From Gryganskiella cystojenkinii (lineage: Eukaryota > Mortierellomycota > Mortierellomycetes > Mortierellales > Mortierellaceae): DNA of 10,287 nt. The stretch lies in contig JAAAIG010001046.1 of assembly GCA_015852425.1 (NCBI GenBank), positions 1 through 10,287 of the forward strand, written 5' to 3'. The position numbers were made by a program, and so were the translations under genes. How positions within the stretch are numbered: position 1 is the stretch's first letter; the number at the start of each line of letters is the position of its first letter. The notes under the pieces are model-generated. The model saw only the letters and a list, made by a program, of their open reading frames with translations, was not told the DNA's origin and ran no database searches. Shown here piece after piece: positions 1-6,655 of this stretch.

Positions 1-28
1 AAAAAATAAAATAAATAAATAAAAAAAG

Positions 29-208
29 TTCCAAGCTCGAGCTAAACATCTCGGTGCAGTAACCCATGCCACGCCGTTACTTGGGTTACCGGTCCGTCAA
101 CCTGGTGTAAGGATTGAAAATGTAATCGTTGTATTTCTTCCTCCTGTTAGTGGCGAAGAACATTCTCGAGCTGTTCATATAGTGTCTGTTCAGACATGGA
201 GATAACTA
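29..208 (+). CDS. Possible C-terminal exon of an unidentified plus-strand gene entering from the left
   Basis: From base 29 to the TAA ending at 208 there is an open stretch of about 59 codons with no internal stop, preceded by an in-frame stop (20-22) inside an A/T-rich run. If it is an exon, the acceptor would be the AG at 27-28, which is weak because it has no pyrimidine tract. The translation looks protein-like: it contains HLGAVTHATPLLGLPVRQPG and ends HIVSVQTWR. An AATAAA directly follows the stop (211-216), as expected for a 3' end. I do not recognise the family. With the aldehyde dehydrogenase on the minus strand to the right, the two genes would be convergent. It could equally be a chance open frame, since the upstream part lies outside the window. 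Confidence 0.3.
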
Positions 209-1598
209 AATAAACCGGGAGGATATCCTTGCCATGCTGAAGGTGCAAGAGAGGACAAAGAGGAAAAAATAGTAGAACAGTGATTGTTTTTTGTGGTGCC
301 TACAGAAACTTTCGAGATTGTTCTACGTGACTATGGTTCTCCGTTCCATGAATGTACACGCGAATTCCAGAGCATCTTATACGTCCGTATTCCATCGCCT
401 TGGGAAGGGTGTGTCGTATCTTGAAGATAATGGCCTATCGGCCTTTGAACTCCAGAGAATATTTGCCGCGGTGCGAATCATCGTCAGGGAGGTTTCCAGG
501 AAAACTACTGTCGTGATCTCATTTCGTGATCTCAGCCATGATCTCGATCTTGTCAGAGGGACCGATAATTGTGTTGCTGCCATGTGATGGGGAGAGCATC
601 CCTGTCGAACAACAGAACAAAGATCAAAGGGGAGTGAGGATGATTGACTTTTTACGTCCTTGATTCGAATGGTGGCATGGATTTATGACCTCGACCTGAC
701 CCTTGGAACCTGACATTGTGCGCGAAGAGCTATCAGGACCGCCCCCCCCCCCCCTGTTTCCTTTGATTGTATAGCAGCAGGGTAACTCAAAGAGCGCGTG
801 TTAATCTCAATCGCGTCGTTTTAGTTGCCCTTTTGGCTAAAAGCCGAACAGTGGTGTGCTGGAATCACCCATAGAGATCGAGTAACAAAATGGTGAGGTC
901 TAGAGCAAGTGGGCCTAGATGCCTCATAGGCAATCCTTCCCGCACCTCCCTTTTGTGTCTGCAAGAGACACGAAAGACCTCCGCTGTACACTATCAAAAT
1001 TTGGGCCTATGTTTGGTCGCACCAAATCCAGGTTCTGCCCAATTCATCCGGGATTTTGGCGAAGTAAAATGCCTCAAACAAACTTTTATGGATATGTGGC
1101 GAAGTTGAACCATAAAAAAAAAAAAAAAATCGATTCCTGGCAAAGGAAACTCGCCACCACCTTAAAGCTTTCATCCGCATATGGTGGAGATCTCTTTTTT
1201 CGACTTGCATGTTGAAATGGCATGGTGAAAGCATTCAATCATGCGAGCTATGAAAAAGACCGTAGAAATGTCACCACATCAATGGCAAAGTTGAAGGCAA
1301 AGCACTCTTTTGCCAAAGAAATATCCCGTGTATTTTTTTTCGTACCCGATCAATCGATGACTAGAAGAGGCGATCACAAGTTCCCTTGAAAAATAAAGAC
1401 TCCCACAGGACAAACGCGTACACGTTCCACGTCGGGAAAAAAGCTGATCGATGACGCGCGTTCTGGCAAACTTGCCAAATATAACATTTTTTTGCCAAGT
1501 TAAATGTTGTGAACTTATGTACGCGGGTATGTATTGACTGCCTATCAGAATTTCTCTTAGACCTGGTCTCAAATCTCTGTTTCCTGCTTCTCGCTACT
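209..1598. other. Intergenic region, about 1.4 kb, left of the aldehyde dehydrogenase 3' end
   Basis: I found no convincing gene here. Open frames of 70-98 codons exist on both strands (for example 291-587 plus) but resemble no family I know. A minus-strand pair at 715-532 has an ATG in good context (CACAATG), a good acceptor (TTCGACAG at about 601-608) and a short exon ending in TGA, which might be a tiny spliced gene. The region also holds a 13-C run (742-754), a 16-A run (1114-1129) and several short inverted repeats of GGCAAA/TTTGCC type near 1283-1508. No canonical AATAAA for the minus-strand aldehyde dehydrogenase is visible between 1300 and 1598. Confidence 0.6.
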
Positions 1599-3521
1599 TT
1601 AGAACAAGAAGAAAACACCTACGATGCCACAAAGAATCGTGAGCGCCCACCATTTGAGTCGCTTGGCCAAGAAACCTTTCTTGAACTTAGGGATCGTCCT
1701 CATGACTAATAACGCCAGTTTAAACTTTTGTTCGGTATAGGGGGGATAACGAATCACCATCGCCTTCTCCAGCAACGGACTCAGATTTTGGGTCATGGTG
1801 GATCGAACGTGTGTAAATGTGTCAAACGAGGCTTTGCCGTGGTATGAACCCATACCTGAGGGTCCAATTCCGCCAAACGGCATGGAGTTCTCGGTCACGT
1901 GCATCAACGTATCGTTGATCAAGACGCCTCCCGACCGAGTATTGTCTAGAACCTTCTTGATATATTTCTTGTCCTCGGAAAAGATATAAAGAACCAACGG
2001 ATCATCCTTCGAGTTGACAAACTCGATCGCGTCATCGACATCTCGGACTCGGATCATGGGCAAGAACGGCGCAAAGAGTTCATCCTGCATCAACTTGTCG
2101 TCTCTGTCACAGTCTCGGATTACGACAGGGGGGATAAAGAGGTCTGTCTCGTCCGCTTCTCCGTTAATGACTTGATTCTCAGAATTGGACGCTTTTAAGA
2201 GGTTCATGGCTCGATGGAAATGACGGTTGTTGATCATGCGACCGTAATCGGGTGAGGATTGGATATTGTCACCAAAGAATTCCTTGACTGACCTACACAC
2301 CTCAGTAATGAACCGTTCCTCGACGTTTTCCGTGATCACAACATAATCGGGCGCGAGACAAGTCTACATTGAACAAAAAAAGATGCATGAAAACATGGTG
2401 CTCTTTGAAAGGAAAAAGTCTTTTTTTTTTTTTTTTTTTTTCATCAGATCTTTAAATATAAGTCATACCTGTCCAGAGTTGAAGCACTTTCCGAACACAA
2501 TCCGCTTAGCTGCTACGGCCAAGTTACAGTTCTCGTCGATGAAACATGGCGACTTGCCTCCGAGCTCCATGGTCAAACTGGTGAGATCCTTGGACGCAGT
2601 CTTCATGATAATCTTGGCGACGGCTCCGCTCCCGGTATAGAAGATGTGGTTCCATTTATATTCCTCCAGCAGGAATGAAGTCTCCTTAACAGCTCCGTTC
2701 ACGACCTGATAAGCGTCTCGATCCAGGTATTTCTGAAAAAGCTCTGTGATCAATCGAGCGGTATGGACTGACAACTCGGAAGGTTTCAAGATCGCGGTGC
2801 AACCGGCTGCGATGGCACCGATCAAGGGAGAGAGACTCAGATGGACGGGATAGTTCCAAGGTGCGATCAGCAATGTCACTCCTGAGAACGATGCGCGACA
2901 GCGACACCAATGCATAGCAGAATAGAAAATTGGGAAGGGTTGTCGTTCAGTGGAATATCAAGTTCACACTAACAGGACTCGGACAAAAAAAGGTCTTTTC
3001 TTTTGCCTTCCTGTTTTTTTACCTTTTGGTTCCTTACGCATGTGGCAAGTGGCACCGACGCGGTTGATGAAGTTTGGGGTCGTATACTCGTCCTTGGTCC
3101 ACTTGTCGAGGTTCTCGAGACAGTAGTTGATATCCTCAAGGGTTGTGGTGATTTCACCAATGATGACCTCAAACCTGGATTTGCGTAAATCATCGTACAC
3201 GGCCTTGGCGAGCTGTTCTCGATTCTCGTCGATCATGCACCAAAGCTGTTGGAGCTGCTTGCGACGATACTCGATCGGTCGGGTGTGCCCGCTTTTAAAC
3301 GCCGTTTGGCATCTTCGGACTATCTATTTGGTTTAAAACATGGGCGAAGGAAAGAAAGGGACAGTTGGACAGCTCGTGAGTATAAACTTTGTCCACCAGA
3401 GAAGGAAGTATGAATAAGTACAAACGGTAACACAGGCCTTGGAAGATTTGAGACCCAGCTCCATGTTTACGTCGTTTATTTCTGGTTCAGTGTGGTACTT
3501 GAGAATGTTGTCGACGGTCAT
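1599..3521 (-). CDS. Fatty aldehyde dehydrogenase, ALDH3 family, with C-terminal membrane anchor (four exons)
   Basis: This enzyme oxidises fatty or apocarotenoid aldehydes to acids using NAD(P)+. The gene is complete on the minus strand. Its exons are 3521 to about 3432, 3323-3023, 2881-2469 and 2363-1599. Introns 2 and 3 (3022-2882 and 2468-2364) have clean GT-AG ends and frame-preserving phases. The intron 1 donor is unresolved among nearby GT sites at 3433, 3431 and 3425. The spliced protein is about 522 residues. Visible motifs in order are: the substrate-domain segment TAFKSGHTRPIEYRRKQL (~40), the Rossmann-entry motif APWNYP (~137), the nucleotide-loop segment FYTGSGAVAK, the general base Glu in TMELGGKSP (~236), the nucleophile Cys in NSGQTCLAPDY (~270), and PFGGIGPSGMG near the C-terminus. 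All key residues are present. The last ~20 residues are a basic stretch (KRLK) followed by a hydrophobic segment WWALTILCGIVGVFFLF, matching the tail anchors of human ALDH3A2 and yeast Hfd1, so attachment to the ER, lipid-droplet or mitochondrial outer membrane is likely. The fungal YLO-1 apocarotenal dehydrogenase is a related alternative. Sense-strand intron 3 carries a 21-A run. Confidence 0.96.
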
Positions 3522-4032
3522 AGTGAATGAATGCTGGAAAGGATGTGGAATGAGAGAAAGGGATGATTAGTTTGTTGGAAGAAAAAAAACAAGGCAAGAG
3601 AGTATTTGAAAAGGACCTTCACCCCTTTTTTGTTCCTTCTCACAAGTGCATAGGCCTCCTTTTTTCTTTTTTTTAGGCCGACCCGTTGAATTTTTGTTTC
3701 CCTGTTCCGTCAGAGTTGGGAAAAAAAGTTTGTTATCTTTCAATTTTTGTGAAGCGTCGAGGCGAACCGAAGATAGGTCCCAAGACGACGCCGTTGCATT
3801 CTTGCTTTGTGTGTTTGAACAGGAGGGTCGAAAAACAGACCAAAAAAAATCCTTGTTCAACAACCAACACAAACGGCTGCATGATTTCATTTTGCGATCT
3901 GTGCTCTCACACGACAATTCATGGATCATTACGCATGAAATTCAGGGTCCAGAGAAGCCCCTCTCGACAAGATCAAGCTTTCCTCCGTTTCCCACAAACA
4001 AGAAACATTATCAACAGATTCAAGGACAACAC

Positions 4033-4052
4033 TTTTTTTTTTTTTTTTTTTT
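4033..4052. repeat. 20-base T (plus strand) homopolymer
   Basis: An uninterrupted run of 20 T on the plus strand, so 20 A on the minus strand, just after the eL41 AATAAA. It is one of several long A/T runs in the window. The others are at 1114-1129, 2421-2441, 6539-6551, 7076-7087 and 9325-9336. Confidence 0.95.
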
Positions 4053-4070
4053 GGTTTTGGATTGGGGGGT

Positions 4071-4076
4071 TTTATT
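4071..4076 (-). promoter_or_regulatory. Candidate polyadenylation signal AATAAA for eL41
   Basis: The minus strand reads AATAAA here, 210 nt past the eL41 stop and followed 18 nt later by a run of 20 A on the same strand (4052-4033). Position and strand fit the end of the eL41 transcript. The A-run is genomic and is treated separately. Confidence 0.5.
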
Positions 4077-4286
4077 GTGATCGTAAACTGGTGCACCCGA
4101 AAGGTTTGATGAAAGGATTAGAGAGGAAAAGACCGAAATCCTGTCCTGATGCCGAAGGATAGAAAAAAAAAACCTCCTGAACAAAGTCTTGTGGACCTTG
4201 ACCTAGGGGGAGAGAAACCATCCTCTGACCGACCCTTAGTTCCTTGCTTTAGACTCGTCGAGGACCGCGCTTGAAGCTGCTAGCGT

Positions 4287-4364
4287 TTACTTGGAGCGAG
4301 CTCTCATTTTTCTTCTTTTGCGCTTAAGGCGACGAACGCGCTTCTTCTTCCACTTATCTCTCAT
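4287..4364 (-). CDS. RPL41: Ribosomal protein eL41 (25 residues)
   Basis: This is the smallest protein of the eukaryotic large ribosomal subunit, a single very basic helix lying at the interface between the two subunits. The minus-strand frame starts at ATG 4364-4362, runs 25 codons and ends in TAA at 4289-4287. It begins MRDKWKKKR and ends RKMRARSK, with 17 Arg/Lys residues. Length, the WKKKR start and the RARSK end match the nearly invariant eL41 family. The ATG sits immediately after CTGAATAG, which looks like a splice acceptor, with a CTAAC about 45 nt upstream. A leader intron is therefore plausible, with a possible donor AAG/GTACC at 4840 and a TATAAAA at 4900-4894. If that leader is not spliced, an upstream frame (4567-4361) would end in a TGA overlapping the eL41 ATG. 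The coding part has no intron. The gene is far below usual ORF-length cut-offs. Confidence 0.93.
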   Translation of the reverse strand: MRDKWKKKRVRRLKRKRRKMRARSK

Positions 4365-4744
4365 CTATTCAGGGTTTGCAAGGATAAATTATAACGAGCA
4401 AAGTTGTTAGAGAATAGAGTCTTAGAGATCATGGGTGAGAGAGAAGAGTCGAAAGTGTGCAGGTTGATAGTAAACGAAGGAATTCGTCGATCGATAAAGG
4501 GGTAGTTGTTGACGATAGTAGATCCATGCTGAGGAGTTTGTTGATTGCAACACAATTGAACAGACAAGCAAAGAAAAGTAAACCAATTGATAAAGACATA
4601 AACGAAAAACGATTTATGTTTTCATCAAAAAGGAAACCAAACTGCAGAAGTCGATGTTGATCATCGAACCAAAAAGTATCCCAGAGTTCTGTCAAGAAAA
4701 GACTATCCCAAATGATCCATGGCTTCCATGTATTGATATCTGGA

Positions 4745-4815
4745 GATGGATGGATGGGATCCGGAATGGATTCAAAGATGGATGGATAGCGGACATTGGA
4801 TCCAGGATGGGATTG
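4745..4815. repeat. Degenerate GGATGG-rich low-complexity tract
   Basis: The plus strand repeats GGATGGATGG-type units several times (about 4746-4758, 4780-4790, 4806-4812), interspersed with GGATCCGGAATGG. It lies within the presumed eL41 leader intron and looks like a decayed microsatellite. Confidence 0.6.
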
Positions 4816-4893
4816 AAATAGTTGAAATCGTTGGTGGTACCTTGAATTGATTGGGGAAAGGAGAGGGAACAAATCATCTGACCTGGGCCGTTC

Positions 4894-4900
4894 TTTTATA
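4894..4900 (-). promoter_or_regulatory. TATA-box candidate for eL41
   Basis: The minus strand reads TATAAAA, about 530 nt upstream of the eL41 ATG. If it is the core promoter, transcription would begin near 4860-4870, and the leader must be long or, more plausibly, spliced. Confidence 0.35.
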
Positions 4901-5162
4901 CCTTGCCGATTTCGAGACTGTTCTTTAGGTGGCTTGGAAAATGAATTTGACTCTTTACATCGAGTACAAATTCACTCACGTTGGGCGAAATGCCTCAAAA
5001 AAGGTCCCTCGCCCACATAAAGAGCAGGGTGATCCCTCCCTTCCACTTCTTCTCCTTTCTCATCACCACACTCACGCACTTTTCTCCTTCCCACATCGAC
5101 TTCGCCACCCCGGCAACAACTCCACCACCCCAACTACCACACCGCATAGTTAACTTGCAACC

Positions 5163-5747
5163 ATGACCCGTACGTTGCTCTTTGTTCCCCTCAGGGCACT
5201 GTTCTGTTCACAACAAAAAAATGAAGAACTGACCAACTTCTTTCCTCATTCTCCTTCTTTTTCTCACCTCCTCAATGCCTCCTCTGTCGGCCTGGGACTT
5301 GTACTTCAAAAAATAAATCCTGACCTTGGACAACGCAGGTGGCAATCAGCGCGATATGGTAAGAATTCACAGACCTGCCATGACGCTCGTCTTCCTTTCC
5401 TCCAAGGAATATCCTGGTGATAACGACAATATGGTAAACAATGATTCCTGACAACCATTCCTTATACTTTCCGCAGGACCGTGCCAAGGCACAGAAGAAA
5501 CTCGCACAGCAGAACAAGAGCAAGAAGAACGATTCAGGCATCTCTCACAAGAACCGCGCTGAAAAGTAAGAAAAAGAAAAACAAGTTTGATCTGCCCTCC
5601 GTCTTTTGCAAGAGTCTAATGGGGTTTACTTCATAAATCCTCTTTTTTTTACTACATAGCGACGCGGAAATCATGCGCGCAAAGCAGGCCGCCAAGGAAG
5701 CCGCAAAGACCGCTGGGGTCGGTGTTTCTCCGCCTCAAAAGAAGTAA
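5163..5747 (+). CDS. SERF: SERF / 4F5 family protein, modifier of protein aggregation (four exons, 67 residues)
   Basis: SERF proteins (human SERF1/2, worm MOAG-4) are small, highly charged, disordered proteins of nucleus and cytoplasm that bind nucleic acid and speed the assembly of amyloid-prone proteins. The coding exons are 5163-5169 (7 nt), 5339-5358 (20 nt), 5477-5565 and 5660-5747. Introns of 169, 118 and 94 nt all begin with GTACGT or GTAAGA and end in CGCAG, CGCAG or ATAG, and phases join without a break. The protein opens with MTRGNQRDM, the family signature (human SERF begins MTRGNQREL). It continues through a Lys/Gln-rich middle and the conserved NDAEIMRAKQAAKE block, and ends SPPQKK before TAA. 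About 67 residues is the family's usual size. The spacing and splice sites support the first ATG as the start. Because the exons are so short, no single open frame reveals this gene. A frame at 5163-5420 starting at the same ATG only reads into intron 1. Confidence 0.95.
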
Positions 5748-5945
5748 CTTGTTCAAAAATGTGCCGAGAATCAATTCGAGTCCTTTCCTCGTCGCTGGCT
5801 GTCTATTTTTTCCACGCCATTCCATTACGCCTCCACCTCGTTTATATGTTGTTGGTGGCGTCATCGCCTCTTCACCCTGGGCAATTGGACGCGTATCACT
5901 GTTATTTTTTGCTTCAATTGCACTCAAATATACATCAGCATTTAG

Positions 5946-5951
5946 AATAAA
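5946..5951 (+). promoter_or_regulatory. Polyadenylation signal AATAAA of the SERF gene
   Basis: AATAAA lies about 200 nt past the SERF stop, with a second copy 17 nt further on. Context is A/T-rich (TTTAGAATAAAGATTCC), as expected for a fungal 3' end. Confidence 0.6.
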
Positions 5952-6040
5952 GATTCCTTTATTAATAAAGCCATACTAACATTATTAGCGGTCCTCATCA
6001 TCAAGAACTTGTTACAAGAGGAAAGTTGGACTGGATATTT

Positions 6041-6046
6041 TTTATT
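6041..6046 (-). promoter_or_regulatory. Polyadenylation signal AATAAA for a minus-strand transcript
   Basis: The minus strand reads AATAAA about 107 nt past the TAA at 6155-6153. It supports a minus-strand transcript ending here, that is, one containing the small blocks at 6153-6515. Confidence 0.5.
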
Positions 6047-6152
6047 GACTTTGGATAGACAATGGACTTTCAGAAGCCCTAAGAATTGAATATCAGGCTA
6101 AAAACAAACACTGCGAGGCTCCTTCAAGAAACACGGAAATGAATCCCATCTT

Positions 6153-6515
6153 TTATAATTCCTTCAACAAGTTCTCGGCCAACGAAACAGAGAGACCAGT
6201 GTTATTGGGCTAAATAGGATAGAAGAGAGCGAAAGACAGTACGTGGACAAAACAGTACGGTGAGTAACCTATCGTTGAGAATCTCTACAATAAAAACAAG
6301 GTTCGTATGGTTTCTACCGCACTTGCACTTACCTCGACGAAAGCCTTTGTAATCTTGCCGTTCTATGTTGTTTCAAATACAAAGCAGGAAAGGGGACAGG
6401 TGTTAGATACCTAAATAGCCGGCAATATGATTACCGTGCTGTCCTTGAGACTTCAGCGTCGCATTTACCTCCAAAACCAACGCGAAGCGCTTCGCGCGGA
6501 TACCACCGAGTGCAG
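6153..6515 (-). CDS. Possible small 3' exons following the Nha1 fragment; product unrecognised
   Basis: Four minus-strand blocks are bounded by plausible splice sites. Block A is 6515-6469 (GTCAG in front, GTAAAT behind). Block B is 6362-6333 (ACATAG, GTAAGT). Block C is 6284-6259 (TTGTAG, GTACTG). Block D is 6209-6153 (ATTTAG, ending TAA). Their phases join without a stop, and also join exon 2 of the antiporter (phase 2). The result would be a ~53-residue tail that includes ERQDYKGFRR and ends SVSLAENLLKEL. The chain would make a protein of about 145 residues. The tail resembles neither antiporter helices nor any family I can name, and other splice choices are possible. A CTAAC branch-like motif precedes block B, and an AATAAA follows at 6046-6041. 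The C-D intron would be only 49 nt. Confidence 0.33.
6481..6496. repeat. Perfect 16-bp palindrome CGCGAAGC/GCTTCGCG
   Basis: CGCGAAGCGCTTCGCG equals its own reverse complement. It lies inside the possible block A of the antiporter-like locus. The pairing stops at both ends (A at 6480 against C at 6497). Confidence 0.9.
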
Positions 6516-6655
6516 CTGACAATTGGTTGCAAAAAGACAAAAAAAAAAAAACGTTGTCGACGGGCTCTCTCCTGCCCGTCTGATCCGCAGCTCTCAGCAA
6601 AAATGTGCCCCATTTTTTCATTCTTCGATTTGCAAGATGATCCCGCCCGTCTTAC

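Larger units (their letters stand above)
3522..4286. other. Region between the aldehyde dehydrogenase start and the eL41 stop
   Basis: On the minus strand this is the 3' flank of eL41 running into the promoter and leader of the aldehyde dehydrogenase. Just upstream of the dehydrogenase ATG the minus strand is pyrimidine-rich (3541-3600), like the leaders of the other genes here. A CCTTTCCAG at about 3535-3543 could be the acceptor of a leader intron. Open frames of 120-158 codons occur on both strands but contain translated homopolymers (poly-F, poly-K) and match no family I know, so I do not call them. Confidence 0.6.
4365..5162. promoter_or_regulatory. Divergent promoter and leader region shared by eL41 (minus) and the SERF gene (plus)
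   Basis: About 800 nt separate the two divergent start codons. The left part is probably the eL41 leader and leader intron. The right part (about 4900-5162) holds both promoters. The last ~130 nt before the SERF ATG are strongly C/T-rich on the plus strand (CCCTTCCACTTCTTCTCC-type), typical of fungal leaders. A CATAAAG at 5016-5022 is a possible TATA-like element for SERF. A 147-codon minus-strand frame at 4429-4872 covers the region but crosses the GGATGG repeat and resembles nothing known, so I do not call it. Confidence 0.5.
5748..6152. other. Convergent 3' flanks of SERF (plus) and the antiporter-like locus (minus)
   Basis: The first 200 nt are the SERF 3' untranslated region. AATAAA occurs at 5946-5951 and again at 5963-5968, on the plus strand. 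On the minus strand an AATAAA at 6046-6041 would serve the transcript ending at 6153. I see no coding sequence here; the longer open frames are antisense or shifted readings. Confidence 0.6.

Noticed and set aside
825..850. Similarity of CCCTTTTGGCTAA to the 5' end of U2 snRNA
   Set aside because: Only about 12 bases agree. The following bases (AAGCCGAACAG) diverge from U2, and no branch-site recognition or Sm-site region follows.
2964..3236. Reading of the dehydrogenase exon 2 past its donor (ending RPFFVRVLLV)
   Set aside because: The frame runs into intron 2. The donor at 3022 and acceptor at 2882 restore the conserved KEPKGVTLLIAPWNYP motif.
3646..4162. Overlapping plus-strand frames of 144 and 158 codons
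   Set aside because: They read through T homopolymers as poly-Phe, overlap each other in different frames and resemble no family. The region is better explained as eL41 3' flank and dehydrogenase upstream sequence.
4429..4872. 147-codon minus-strand frame upstream of eL41
   Set aside because: It crosses the degenerate GGATGG repeat and the presumed leader intron of eL41, and its translation matches nothing known.
1061..5002. Shared 12-mer AAATGCCTCAAA at about 1069 and 4989
   Set aside because: A 12-base match is expected a few times by chance in a 10 kb window, and the flanks do not extend it.
5652..5927. 91-codon minus-strand frame opposite the SERF last exon
   Set aside because: It is an antisense shadow of the SERF exon and 3' untranslated region.
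6403..6621. Unspliced 72-codon minus-strand frame containing GGIRAKRFALVLE
   Set aside because: It includes a translated T-run (poly-Phe) and a candidate acceptor and donor within it. The frame joining to antiporter exon 2 by phase is a different one, and I found no family match for this reading.
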